Shown: positions 1 to 8,198 of the stretch, one piece after another
Layout: each line of letters opens with the position of its first letter
How positions within the stretch are numbered: position 1 is the stretch's first letter
From: CBDCME01 sp965218865
GTDB lineage: Bacteria; Pseudomonadota; Alphaproteobacteria; JAAXGF01
Assembly (NCBI GenBank): GCA_965218865.1
Contig: CBDCME010000073.1
Location: forward strand, 1 to 64,000
Length of the DNA stretch: 64,000 bases
Direction of reading: 5' to 3'
Notes under the pieces: generated by a model
Database searches by the model: none
Told to the model about the DNA's origin: nothing
Seen by the model: only the letters and a program-made list of their open reading frames with translations
Position numbers and translations under genes: made by a program

Positions 1-2
1 CC

Positions 3-68
3 GCAGAGACAATCCGCGCGGCGGTTTTCAATCCGGTGGATATTGTCAAGAAACGCCCCGCCGGGTAA
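3..68 (+). CDS. possible C-terminal tail of an upstream gene
   Basis: From base 3 one frame is open for 21 codons and ends in TAA at 66–68. Its composition (AETIRAAVFNPVDIVKKR) looks more like a natural C-terminus than the other two frames. The gene would start outside the window and no family can be assigned. It is followed by about 110 bases without a recognisable gene up to the end of the convergent PEP-CTERM gene. Confidence 0.25.
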   Translation, partial: AETIRAAVFNPVDIVKKRPAG

Positions 69-179
69 AAAGGATGTTAATTGAGAACTGCGATTCCTCA
101 CGCATTCGTTACTTTGAGATATAAATCCCAAACTTTTGCCCGATATCGCCCGGGCCCGCGCTTTTTCAATCCGTCGATT

Positions 180-1090
180 CTATGACCGACGACGGCGTAG
201 GAAGCCCAGCCCCAGCAAGCCTGATCCCAACAACACAGCAGTCATGGGCTCTGGCACTTCGCTCGACCCGGCCGATGGTGACGACCCGGAATCATCCGAA
301 GCGGTTTTGATGGAGGACGGGGCCGTCCCCGAGAAAAAATCCGTAATGAAGACAACGAGTATCTCTTCCCGTCGCCCTCGGCCGCTTCCCCGTCGCCCGG
401 AGCCGTGGTGGAGGTGATTTCAAGGGTGATTTCATCGATGTTCGTAAAATCGGCATCACCGAAGACAGCATCTCCGATGAAATCGTCGATTAGGAAAGTA
501 TTCTCGCCTGTTGTGCCGTCCTGGGTCAAACTGGATACGCCGGCGATATCGCCAGATTCGTCAGCCGAAATTACCTCGATCTCAATATCAACATCCCCAC
601 CGATTTGTCCGACGTCAATAATGAGGGCGCAAGCATCGTCGACTGGATCGCAAGTTAAATCCAAGTCATCCAACCCCAAGCCACCACCGCCGGTATCCTC
701 GACGCCATCGAAGGATATCGTCGTCGAACCGGTAACTCCCGGGGTCTGCGAAACTTGGAGGCCATTGCCGGAGCCGCCACCGCCGCCGCCGCCGCCACCC
801 GCAACGACCCCGGCGGTCACACTACCGCCGGAAGCGCCGGTCGCGCTCGTCGCGATATCCCGAAACCCGCCCGCGGCGCCACCAGCCGGCTGGCTGTCCA
901 GTACCACCTCCCCAACCACCGAGGTCTGGGGGCCCTGGAGATCTTCGAAGGAATCGATCACCACCGCTTGGGCGGCAAACGCGTACATCAAGGCGGCAGC
1001 GAATAGAAGGGATGGAAAAACCCGCGTCAGAAAAGTTCCTTTCACAACAGCAGATTGTCCCGCCGTCGGCATAATTCGATCAAAAACCAT
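180..1090 (-). pseudogene. PEP-CTERM exported protein, sorting signal out of frame
   Basis: The start at 1090 is chosen because an AAGAGGA ribosome site lies just upstream and the first ~35 residues form a signal peptide (hydrophobic core ending AFAAQA). The mature part is acidic, with a nine-glycine run and many D/G/T residues, as in extracellular proteins. The open frame runs to TGA at 242–244 with an arginine-rich, non-natural end. One base out of frame, a textbook PEP-CTERM tail is present: VPEP, a hydrophobic helix (MTAVLLGSGLLGLGFL) and RRRRS, ending in TAG at 180–182. A single-base frameshift somewhere around 330–360 would explain this. In the family, exosortase cleaves this tail and the protein goes to the cell surface or exopolysaccharide matrix. 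Whether the shift is real decay or a sequence error cannot be told here. Confidence 0.75.
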
Positions 1091-1193
1091 CTTCCGATCC
1101 TCTTGAGACGTTATTATTAAAGCCACTCTCCGCAGGTAACCTTGTACTCCACTTGTCGAATTCGTCGCAAGGTTCCTACACCCAAATTTTCTC

Positions 1194-1208
1194 GCAAACC
1201 ATGTGCCA
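1194..1208 (-). promoter_or_regulatory. sigma-54 promoter of the PEP-CTERM gene
   Basis: Read on the − strand the site is TGGCACATGGTTTGC: GG at −24 and GC at −12 with the required 10-base spacing, matching the sigma-54 consensus TGGCAC-N5-TTGC exactly. Transcription would start near 1182, giving a leader of about 90 bases before the ATG at 1090. Sigma-54 promoters need a distant activator; three palindromes at 1388–1595 are well placed for that. Confidence 0.8.
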
Positions 1209-1261
1209 GTGCCATAGGAATTCCGTAAAAACAACCAGATAGCAGACAAAATTCAATTTCT

Positions 1262-1385
1262 GATAGAGCTGAATCCCAGGCCAAGAGCGTAAGATAGAGC
1301 TGAATCCCAGGCCAAGAGCGTAAGATAGAGCTGAATCCCAGGCCAAGAGCGTAAGATAGAGCTGAATCCCAGGCCAAGAGCGTAA
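1262..1385. repeat. four identical 31-bp tandem repeats
   Basis: Units begin at 1262, 1293, 1324 and 1355; each starts GATAGAGCTGAATCCC and ends AAGAGCGTAA, with no difference between copies. They lie exactly between the sigma-54 promoter (1194–1208) and the nearest palindromic site (1388–1404). There are no spacers, so this is not a CRISPR array. Perfect identity points to recent expansion. Confidence 0.95.
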
Positions 1386-1387
1386 AC

Positions 1388-1404
1388 TGTAAAATTTTCC
1401 GACA
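1388..1404. promoter_or_regulatory. palindromic activator-type site 1
   Basis: TGTAAAATTTTCCGACA is the first of three 17-base imperfect palindromes of form TGT-AAA-N5-CCG-ACA in 210 bases. It lies about 210 bases upstream of the predicted PEP-CTERM transcription start, immediately beyond the 31-bp repeats. An upstream activator site for a sigma-54 enhancer-binding protein is the likeliest role. Confidence 0.6.
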
Positions 1405-1513
1405 GTTTTTTGGGGTCGCGCGAACGTCCCAAGCCATTTGGCACCCCAACACAATGCGTGAAATAGCATACGTTTCAATAGGTTACGAAGATTTACGTTA
1501 ACCGATACGCAGG

Positions 1514-1530
1514 TGTAAAGTATTCCGACA
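1514..1530. promoter_or_regulatory. palindromic activator-type site 2
   Basis: TGTAAAGTATTCCGACA, second copy of the palindrome, 126 bases from copy 1 and 65 bases from copy 3 (start to start). It differs from copy 3 at a single position. Confidence 0.6.
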
Positions 1531-1578
1531 TATTTTTTTGAAACCACGGCAAACCCCTTGATAGCCGGGCGTTGCCAC

Positions 1579-1595
1579 TGTAAAGAATTCCGACA
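1579..1595. promoter_or_regulatory. palindromic activator-type site 3
   Basis: TGTAAAGAATTCCGACA, the most symmetrical copy (centre GAATTC). It is about 100 bases upstream of the predicted rightward sigma-54 promoter at 1696–1710, so it could serve the divergent gene at 1787 as well as the PEP-CTERM gene. Confidence 0.6.
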
Positions 1596-1695
1596 CACAA
1601 AGACACCTCACCGCGGTGGCCCCTTTTCTGGCCCAAATGCTCGACCGCCTATGAGGGGAAGGACGCCATTCGGCCCCTGAATCCATACACGTTAA

Positions 1696-1710
1696 TGGCC
1701 AAGTCCATGC
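1696..1710 (+). promoter_or_regulatory. candidate sigma-54 promoter for the acidic secreted protein
   Basis: TGGCCAAGTCCATGC has GG and GC at the right −24/−12 spacing but departs from consensus elsewhere (CCA instead of CAC, ATGC instead of TTGC). It would start transcription near 1722, 65 bases before the ATG at 1787. It is weaker than the site at 1194–1208; the call rests on spacing and on the shared palindromes. Confidence 0.4.
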
Positions 1711-1786
1711 GAACTTAGAAACTATATTGATAAATAAAAGAACGTTTATGATCACTTTTTTATCACACTTAATGGGAGGACGTAAA

Positions 1787-2503
1787 ATGAAATCAAATAA
1801 ATTCTCAACGTTTAGTTGCCTTATTGGCTTCGTGTTTTTATTTATTGTCGTTTGGCCGACGGATTTTGTCTATGGCCAGGACGCAGAAGACACGAATATC
1901 CCCGACAACGTCTCCGAGGAGCCATCCGAGAACGATTCGCCAGCGGTGGATATGGTCACTGAAAGAACAATCGATGTCATCGAGAGTCCCTTAGAGGAAT
2001 CGACGGCGGAAATGCCGTCCGCCGTCCCGTCACCGGACCTCGAAACCCCTGATATTGATGAGGGAACATCCAGCCTGGAGGAAGTCATTTCCGCCGAACC
2101 GGAGCTAGAGGGCATGAGCGACGACGAATTGCCGGGCGAGGAGGAACCGAGTCTCGAGATGGATGAGACGCCGCCAGTTCCAGAGATCGCCGAACAAGGC
2201 GCCCCGGAAGAATTCCCCTTGGAAGCGATGGCGCCCCCGAGCGAGCCGGCCGCTGAGGTCGCGGGTGAAGCCGTCTCGATAGAGGAGGGCGAGACCGCGT
2301 CGGAGGAGGAGGTCGACGCCGTTTCGGACGAGGAAAGCGCGGTGGCTTCTACGAGCGAAACGAACGAAAAGGTGCCCGAATGGGTCAGAAACACGGCCCG
2401 ATGGTATGGCGAAGGCACGATATCGGAAACCGAGTTCCTAAACGCCATTGGTTACCTCATCGAGAAGGGCGTCATCACCACGGATGGCAAGAAAGAAGAA
2501 TAG
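1787..2503 (+). CDS. acidic secreted protein with C-terminal PEWVRN-type domain
   Basis: 238 residues. ATG 1787 follows a strong GGGAGG site and begins a signal peptide (MKSNKFSTF, hydrophobic core, cut near VYGQ). Residues ~30–195 are a low-complexity stretch rich in E, S, P and A, strongly acidic. The last ~45 residues are ordered: PEWVRNTARWYGEGTIS then EFLNAIGYLIEKGVI. That pattern (P-x-W-[IV]-[KR]-N ... W ... G-x-I-x-[DE] ... I-x-[YF]-L-[IV]-[EK]-x-G-[IV]-I) is one I know from repeated C-terminal modules in secreted proteins of ammonia-oxidising archaea; the function is not established. It is divergent from the PEP-CTERM gene and may share its activator sites. No PEP-CTERM tail is present. 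A surface or matrix role is inference. Confidence 0.75.
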   Translation: MKSNKFSTFSCLIGFVFLFIVVWPTDFVYGQDAEDTNIPDNVSEEPSENDSPAVDMVTERTIDVIESPLEESTAEMPSAVPSPDLETPDIDEGTSSLEEVISAEPELEGMSDDELPGEEEPSLEMDETPPVPEIAEQGAPEEFPLEAMAPPSEPAAEVAGEAVSIEEGETASEEEVDAVSDEESAVASTSETNEKVPEWVRNTARWYGEGTISETEFLNAIGYLIEKGVITTDGKKEE

Positions 2504-2632
2504 ATGGCTTCGTGGCGTGATTGACGACGCCGGGAATCCGATCCGGGGGGATACGGCGGTGGACTCCCGAGCCCGCTGGGCACCGCCAAAAGCGTTGGAC
2601 TCCCGTCGTCGCCCCACCCTATAAGGCGCCGC

Positions 2633-3460
2633 ATGGATCCGCTTCCGTTCGTAAAGATGCACGGCCTGGGTAACGATTTCGTGGTTTTCGACGGGCGCGA
2701 GCGAGCGATCGCGTTCGACGACGCGACGGCCCGCGCGATCGCCGATCGGCGCACGGGCGTGGGCTGTGATCAGGTCATCGTCATCGAACCCTCGCGGCGC
2801 GCGGACGCGGCCATCCGAATCCACAACGCCGACGGGGGAATTGTCGATGCCTGCGGCAACGCGACACGTTGCGTCGCCTCGCTCCTGATGGCCGAAAACG
2901 GTGGCGACCGGGCCATCATCGAAAGTGCGGCGGGGATTCATCCCTGCGAAACCGCCTCTCCGGGGTCAATCACGGTCGACATGGGCCCGCCGCGTTTCGA
3001 TTGGCAAGAGATTCCGCTCGCCGAAGAGGCCGATACGTTGGCCCTGGACTTCGGCGCCGCCGCGCCGGGGCCGGGCTGTGCCGTGAACATGGGCAATCCG
3101 CATTTGGTCTTCATCGTCGCGGATACGGCGGCCCGCGACATCGAACGGATCGGGAAAACCCTCGAAATCCATCCCTTGTTTCCCGACCGCGTCAATGTCG
3201 AGATCGCCGAGATTCTTGACGGTGACCGGATTCGCGCGCGGGTTTGGGAACGGGGCGTCGGGGTCACGCGGGCCTGCGGCACCGGTGCCTGCGCCACCTT
3301 GGTCGCGGCCCATCGGCGCGGTCTGAGCGGGCGCCAGGCGGAGGTCATGCTCGACGGCGGTTCGCTCCGCATCGTCTGGCGCGAGGACAATCACGTGTGG
3401 ATGACGGGACCGGTCGCAACCAGTTTCCATGGCGTCCTCGCGTCCGGAGCGGTGACATGA
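2633..3460 (+). CDS. dapF: diaminopimelate epimerase
   Basis: 275 residues, normal for the family. DapF converts LL- to meso-diaminopimelate in the cytoplasm, feeding lysine and peptidoglycan synthesis. The N-terminal FVKMHGLGNDFVV motif is present. Both catalytic cysteines are there: Cys74 in DACGNATRC and Cys215 in RACGTGACATLVAA. Substrate-binding asparagines sit in NMGNPH and in the loop FPDRVNVE. The stop overlaps the start of the next gene (ATGA at 3457–3460), so it is probably translationally coupled to mtaB. About 130 bases upstream separate it from the secreted-protein gene, with no obvious terminator. Confidence 0.97.
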   Translation: MDPLPFVKMHGLGNDFVVFDGRERAIAFDDATARAIADRRTGVGCDQVIVIEPSRRADAAIRIHNADGGIVDACGNATRCVASLLMAENGGDRAIIESAAGIHPCETASPGSITVDMGPPRFDWQEIPLAEEADTLALDFGAAAPGPGCAVNMGNPHLVFIVADTAARDIERIGKTLEIHPLFPDRVNVEIAEILDGDRIRARVWERGVGVTRACGTGACATLVAAHRRGLSGRQAEVMLDGGSLRIVWREDNHVWMTGPVATSFHGVLASGAVT

Positions 3461-4689
3461 ATGAGATTATTACCTTTGGTTGCCGGCTCAACGCCTTCGA
3501 ATCGGAGGTCATGCGCGAACAGGCGGCCGCCGCCGGACTTCGGGATGCCATCATCGTCAATACGTGCGCCGTCACTGGGGAAGCGGAGCGGCAAGCTCGG
3601 CAGGCGATTCGGCGGGCCCGGCGCCGGCATCCGACGGCCCGCATCATCGTCACCGGATGCGCCGCCCAGATCGACCCCGAGTCCTTCGCCGCCCTCCCGG
3701 AGGTGGACCAGGTATTGGGAAACAGCGAGAAGCTCACGGCACGGGCCTTTGCCGACCCGGCGCGCGTGCGGGTCGAAGACATCGCCATGCGACGCGAAAC
3801 CTCGGGACACCTGATTGCCGGATTTCACGACCGGGCCAGGGCGTTCGTCCAGGTCCAGAACGGTTGCGACCACCGCTGCACCTTTTGCACCATCCCCTTC
3901 GGCCGAGGACCGAGCCGTAGCGTGCCCATGGGTCAGGTCGCGGCACAGTGTCGCCGCCTGGTCGCGAACGGGGTTCGCGAAATCGTGCTCACCGGGGTCG
4001 ATATCACGGCCTACGGACACGACCTTCCCGGCGGGCCAGGTCTTGGCCGCCTTGTCGGCCGGCTGTTGAAGGCGGTGCCCGAGTTGCCCCGGCTTCGCCT
4101 CGGCTCCCTCGATGTCGCCGAGATCGACGCGGCGCTCGTGGCGATGATCGGTGCCGAGGCCCGGGTGATGCCGCACCTCCATCTCAGTCTTCAGTCGGGG
4201 GACGATTTGATTCTCAAGCGCATGAAGCGGCGCCATGACCGGGCCCAGTCGATCGCGTTTTGCGAAAGGATTCGCGCCCTGCGCCCCGACGTCGTCTTCG
4301 GCGCCGACCTGATCAGCGGATTCCCGACCGAGGACGCGGGCATGTTCGAACGCACGCTGGACCTCGTCGCCGCCGCGGGTCTCACCTATCTGCACGTATT
4401 TCCGTATTCGCCCCGGCCCGGAACGCCAGCGGCCCGCATGCCCCAAGTCCCCGTGAACATCCGCCGGGAAAGGGCGGCGCGGCTACGCGCGGCGGGGAAA
4501 GCGCGGCTTCTGACCTTTCTCGAAAGCCGCGTCGGGGAGGAGGCGGATGTCCTGGTCGAGCGACCGCACCGTGGACACAGTGAGCATTTCGCCCCCGTCC
4601 AGCTCTTGAACCTGGGCACCCCGGGCACGATTGCCCGAACCCGGCTCGTCGGCGTCGATCAGGAGCGCCTCCTGGCCCGCGCGGCCTGA
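3457..4689 (+). CDS. mtaB: tRNA (N6-threonylcarbamoyladenosine 37-C2) methylthiotransferase
   Basis: 410 residues. MtaB adds a methylthio group to t6A37 of tRNAs reading ANN codons, using two [4Fe-4S] clusters. The N-terminal MTTase domain has its three cluster cysteines (TFGCRLN, VNTCAVT, VTGCAAQ). The radical-SAM domain has the CxxxCxxC motif NGCDHRCTFCTIPFGRGPSRS; note this is the MtaB signature (CTIPFGRG) rather than MiaB. The C-terminal segment corresponds to a short TRAM-like region. ATG 3457 overlaps the dapF stop by ATGA; an in-frame open extension upstream is only the dapF shadow. ftsY starts 11 bases after the stop. Confidence 0.94.
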   Translation: MNEIITFGCRLNAFESEVMREQAAAAGLRDAIIVNTCAVTGEAERQARQAIRRARRRHPTARIIVTGCAAQIDPESFAALPEVDQVLGNSEKLTARAFADPARVRVEDIAMRRETSGHLIAGFHDRARAFVQVQNGCDHRCTFCTIPFGRGPSRSVPMGQVAAQCRRLVANGVREIVLTGVDITAYGHDLPGGPGLGRLVGRLLKAVPELPRLRLGSLDVAEIDAALVAMIGAEARVMPHLHLSLQSGDDLILKRMKRRHDRAQSIAFCERIRALRPDVVFGADLISGFPTEDAGMFERTLDLVAAAGLTYLHVFPYSPRPGTPAARMPQVPVNIRRERAARLRAAGKARLLTFLESRVGEEADVLVERPHRGHSEHFAPVQLLNLGTPGTIARTRLVGVDQERLLARAA

Positions 4690-4699
4690 ATCCCCGACA

Positions 4700-5644
4700 A
4701 TGGTCACGCCGGAATCGGAACACGAAAGGAGCTGGCTGGGACGCCTCAAGACAGGACTCGCGCGCACCTCGTCGTCGCTCGGCGACGGCGTCGGATCCGT
4801 TTTCGCGCGCCGCAAGCTCGATGAAACCACGCTCGAGGAACTCGAGGACCTTCTGCTTAGCGCCGATCTGGGGGTCGAGGTGGCGGAAGACGTTCGGCGC
4901 GATTTGTCGCACAGCTATTTCAACCGCGACATCTCGACCGAGGCGGTGCGGCGGATCGTCGCCGGTTGGATCACGAAGGCGCTGGAGCCGGTCGCCAAGC
5001 CTCTCGCGATCGCCCCGGAGCACAAACCCAACCTCATTCTGGTCGTCGGCGTCAACGGCACCGGCAAGACGACGACCATCGGCAAGCTGGCCAGGCAGCT
5101 GCGGGCCGACGGCAAGTCGGTGGCCCTGGTGGCCGCCGATACGTTTCGCGCGGCCGCGGTCGAACAACTCGAGGCCTGGGGCGAGCGCAGCGATTGCCGG
5201 GTTCTGAAAGCGGCGCCGGGGGCGGATCCGGCGGCGCTCGTTTTCGAGGCCCTCGAGCGGGAACGGGCGGCGGCCACCGAAGTGATGCTCGTCGATACCG
5301 CGGGACGCCTGCACAACAGGGACGACCTGATGGCGGAGATCGAGAAGATTTGCCGCGTGGTCAAGAAGGTCGACGCCACGGCGCCCCACGGGTGTCTCCT
5401 GGTGTTGGACGCGACTACCGGGCAAAACGCCCTCGTCCAGGTCCAGACCTTCGCCAAGACGGTCCCGGTCAGCGGCTTGGTGATGACCAAGCTCGACGGC
5501 ACCGCCCGAGGCGGTGTCCTGGTCGCTGTCGCCAAGCGTTTCAAAATCCCGATTCACGCCGTCGGCGTCGGCGAGGGGATCGACGACCTGCGCTCCTTTT
5601 CCGCGCCGGAACTTGCCCAAGCCCTGGTCGGGCTGGATAATTGA
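4700..5644 (+). CDS. ftsY: signal recognition particle receptor FtsY
   Basis: 314 residues: the short form without a long acidic A-domain. FtsY docks ribosome–SRP complexes at the inner membrane for co-translational insertion. The NG domain is complete: a helical N domain (residues ~15–95), then G1 GVNGTGKTTTIGKLA, G2 DTFRAAAVEQL, G3 DTAGRLHN, G4 TKLDGTARGG and the closing GVGEGIDDLRSF motif. ATG 4700 is preferred to the in-frame start at 4631 because the latter lies inside mtaB. The gene ends the dapF–mtaB–ftsY unit; a hairpin repeat begins 11 bases after its stop. Confidence 0.96.
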   Translation: MVTPESEHERSWLGRLKTGLARTSSSLGDGVGSVFARRKLDETTLEELEDLLLSADLGVEVAEDVRRDLSHSYFNRDISTEAVRRIVAGWITKALEPVAKPLAIAPEHKPNLILVVGVNGTGKTTTIGKLARQLRADGKSVALVAADTFRAAAVEQLEAWGERSDCRVLKAAPGADPAALVFEALERERAAATEVMLVDTAGRLHNRDDLMAEIEKICRVVKKVDATAPHGCLLVLDATTGQNALVQVQTFAKTVPVSGLVMTKLDGTARGGVLVAVAKRFKIPIHAVGVGEGIDDLRSFSAPELAQALVGLDN

Positions 5645-5655
5645 TTCCGCCGAGC

Positions 5656-5774
5656 CTGTTCGAAAACTCGCGGCGCCGGCCCCCGCCCCCTCCCGGCCAG
5701 CCCTATCGGCATACTTTCGTGGCTGGCCGGGAGGGACAGACGCAAGAAATGCGCGGACGCGCATTTCCGAATAG
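5656..5774 (+). repeat. hairpin repeat family, copy A (diverged)
   Basis: Starts CTGTTCGAAAACTCGCGG and ends with a degenerate GCGCATTTCCGAATAG. Inside is a stem of CCTCCCGGCCAGCC paired with GGCTGGCCGGGAGG. It is shorter than the other copies and lies directly after ftsY, where the hairpin could also end transcription. Confidence 0.8.
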
Positions 5775-5777
5775 ACT

Positions 5778-5909
5778 CTGTTCAAAAACTCGCGGCACCG
5801 GTCCTCTCCCCCTCCCAACCACCCATATCAGCATACTCTCGTGGGTGGCCGGGAGGGGGAGAGGGCCGGAACAGACGCAAAAAATGCGCGGACGCGCATT
5901 TTCGAGCAG
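5778..5909 (+). repeat. hairpin repeat family, copy B
   Basis: Same family as copy A and in tandem with it (3 bases apart). The ends CTGTTCAAAAACTC and TTTTCGAGCAG form a terminal inverted repeat. There are two internal hairpins: one from GGGTGGCCGGGAGG and its partner, one from AAATGCGCG-GA-CGCGCATTT. The right end supplies the AGGAG ribosome site of the next gene. Confidence 0.85.
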
Positions 5910-5921
5910 GAGCGGGCAATC

Positions 5922-6641
5922 ATGAGGACGTGGGAGCAGGCGGATCGGCTTCCAACGTGGCTGTGGCTCATCCTACCGTGCGGACTAGCCGTGGTCTGCC
6001 TCGCGGTCGGATTTATCGATCCGAAATTCTACGACCTTTACCTCGAAACCGAGTTCGGAGTGGTCAAAAACCTCACCGCCCTCCTCTTGTTGTTCGCCCT
6101 GCTCCTGGCCGCGCGGAGCCTCCGAATCGAGATTCCAAAGCCACGGCGCTGGTACCTCGCCTGGCTGGCGCTATTCATTGCCGTGAGCTTTCTATTCCTG
6201 GGCGAGGAACTGAGCTGGTGCCAACACTTCATCGGCTGGAAGGCGCACGGAGTTTTTACCGCCCGGGGACAGCAAGAGACCAACATTCATAATCTTCATC
6301 CCTTCATGGCGCAGGCACCGAGGGCCATCGTGGTCGTGGTCGTCCTTTTCGCTGGCGTGCTCCTGCCAGTGGCGGGCCTGGGTCGCTGGCTCGCGCGAAG
6401 ACTGCCGGAACCGGAAGATTTCTGGCTCTGGATCCAGCCCTCCAAGGCGTGCGCCCTCGGCGCCGCGATGGTGCTTGTGATTAAACTGCCGAAACGAATC
6501 TATCGTTGGTTGGGCCTTGAAGATCAGTACTGGCCGGGAATCAACGACAATGAACTCCTCGAACTTTTCCTCGCTTATTTCTTTTTTCTTTATGCCCTGA
6601 CGCTGTACCGCCGGCTCAAACACGTTCCGCCGCCACCCTGA
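5922..6641 (+). CDS. polytopic membrane protein of unknown function
   Basis: 239 residues with about six hydrophobic segments (near residues 12–32, 50–68, 82–100, 136–158, 172–195 and 215–230), so an inner-membrane protein. I do not recognise the family. Visible features are a GEELSWCQHFIGW loop after the third segment and a NIHNLHPF loop before the fourth, both rich in polar and aromatic residues that could bind a ligand. ATG 5922 is taken because AGGAG sits 9 bases upstream; longer in-frame starts would lie inside the hairpin repeat. Convergent or co-directional partners are lacking: the next 470 bases hold no gene. Confidence 0.75.
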   Translation: MRTWEQADRLPTWLWLILPCGLAVVCLAVGFIDPKFYDLYLETEFGVVKNLTALLLLFALLLAARSLRIEIPKPRRWYLAWLALFIAVSFLFLGEELSWCQHFIGWKAHGVFTARGQQETNIHNLHPFMAQAPRAIVVVVVLFAGVLLPVAGLGRWLARRLPEPEDFWLWIQPSKACALGAAMVLVIKLPKRIYRWLGLEDQYWPGINDNELLELFLAYFFFLYALTLYRRLKHVPPPP

Positions 6642-7108
6642 CGACCACTTCGAAAACGAGCCCACCGGTGGATCGTGGCATCACTCCAAACTTCCACCAG
6701 TCACATATGGCTGAGTGGATTTCGGCTTCACCCTACCGTAAGTCGCGCGTGCCGATAACAAACATGGCTGGGTTTCACTAATCAGGGGTCCAACCTCGTC
6801 GACCAACGGCGTTTTTGCTTACTGGCCGCTTCCGGAATAACTGCTATCACACCAGGTTCGAGGCGGTGCCATAAGGTCAACTTTCCTCGGAATGTTGCGA
6901 GATCCACGCGGGTTCAGGCGCATTCTCGCGCGGCTCATGCAAAATCGCGTCGGCAGATCAACATCTTGTGGTCGCCGGCGCTCTCGTTTCTGAAGCAAAG
7001 TAATTACTTGGTTGCAGCGCCCCACGGGAAAGCGTTTATCCTTACTTTCCCGAAATAAAAACGGGCGGATAGGGGGTGAATATTAAATAGTTCTTGAAAA
7101 GAACTTCA
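6642..7108. other. intergenic stretch without a recognisable gene
   Basis: All six frames are broken or implausible here. Only a short palindrome TTCTTGAAAAGAA is visible near 7091–7103, close to the insertion point of the IS1595 element. Confidence 0.6.
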
Positions 7109-7182
7109 TAATTTTTGGGATTTATCCGCTTGACTTTCCAACGTGCGTCGTTTAGACTTGGCCCCAACGTAAGGAGCGAGTC

Positions 7183-8130
7183 ATGAGCAAATCCACAATC
7201 AGCCTCATTCAATTGTTCGAGCGGTTTCCCGATCAAGATACTGCCCGGGCCTACATGGAGCAACAACGTTGGCCGGACGGCATCGAATGCCCGCATTGCT
7301 GTGAGCGCAAGCGTATCGGCACCCGGAAGGGCGGCTACTACCGCTGCAACGCTTGCATGGAAGTGTTCACCGTGCGCACCAAGACCGTCATGGAGCGCTC
7401 GCATATACCCCTTCACAAGTGGATTTACGGGAAATACCTGCTGGTCACTGCGCGGAAGGGCATATCGTCTGTGCAATTGTCGAAGGAACTAGGCATCCGG
7501 CAGCCTTCCGCATGGTTCATGCTCCAACGCCTGCGCGAGGCTTGCAAGGACACCGGTGGGCCACTTTCCGGCATCGTCGAGATTGACGAAACCTATGTTG
7601 GCGGCAAGGAACGCAACAAGCACGAGAACAAGAAGTCTCACCCCGGCGGCGGCCCCAGTGGCAAAACTCCGGTGCTCGGGATGCGCCAGCGCGGCGGAAA
7701 CACGGTAGCCATGGCCATCGAAGAAACCAGTAAGGAGGGAGTCCAAACTCCCATTCACGAGAACGTACAAGTGGGTTCCACGCTTCACACCGACGATCAC
7801 AAGTCGTATTCCGGGCTGGGCGACACGCTCTACAAGCACGAAACCGTCAACCACAGCGCCGAGGAATTCGTGCGCGGAGACGTTCACACCAACGGCATTG
7901 AAAGCGTGTGGGCCGTGCTGAAACGCGGCTTGAAGGGCGTCTATCACCACGTCAGCCCCAAGCACTTGCCCCGTTACGTCGATGAATTCGCCTTCCGGCT
8001 CAATCAGGGCTCTTGCGAGCGGCACACGATGGACCGGATCGCATCCATGCTGGCCGGTGGGATTGGGAAAAGGCTGACCTACAAGGCGTTGATTGCCGAT
8101 AACGGGCTTTCGAGCGCGGCGCGGTCATAG
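7183..8130 (+). CDS. IS1595-family (ISXO2-like) transposase
   Basis: 315 residues. The N-terminal zinc ribbon has CPHCCERKR and CNACMEVF cysteine pairs (residues ~32–65). The DDE/ISXO2 catalytic domain follows: first Asp in IVEIDETYVGGKE, second in HTDDHKSY, and the ending HTNGIESVWAVLKRG, which has the N-G-x-E characteristic of the group. ATG 7183 has a good AAGGAG site 8 bases upstream. The gene appears intact and the element has intact ends, so it may still be active. An identical second copy is not present in the window. Confidence 0.93.
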   Translation: MSKSTISLIQLFERFPDQDTARAYMEQQRWPDGIECPHCCERKRIGTRKGGYYRCNACMEVFTVRTKTVMERSHIPLHKWIYGKYLLVTARKGISSVQLSKELGIRQPSAWFMLQRLREACKDTGGPLSGIVEIDETYVGGKERNKHENKKSHPGGGPSGKTPVLGMRQRGGNTVAMAIEETSKEGVQTPIHENVQVGSTLHTDDHKSYSGLGDTLYKHETVNHSAEEFVRGDVHTNGIESVWAVLKRGLKGVYHHVSPKHLPRYVDEFAFRLNQGSCERHTMDRIASMLAGGIGKRLTYKALIADNGLSSAARS

Positions 8131-8159
8131 ACACCAAAGAGGATTAGCTTTATAAAAGC

Positions 8160-8198
8160 GAGCCCCGGCAGAATTGTAGTTCTAACCGGGGCTCTTTC
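8160..8198 (+). terminator. rho-independent terminator after the IS1595 transposase
   Basis: GAGCCCCGG at 8160–8168 pairs with CCGGGGCTC at 8186–8194, followed by TTTC. It lies 30 bases after the transposase stop. Confidence 0.75.

Noticed and set aside
1262..1385. Possible CRISPR array
   Set aside because: The four units are directly adjacent with no spacers and there are no cas genes nearby.
2400..2503. PEP-CTERM tail on the acidic secreted protein
   Set aside because: It ends in GKKEE without the P-E-P motif, membrane helix or arginine cluster in any frame.
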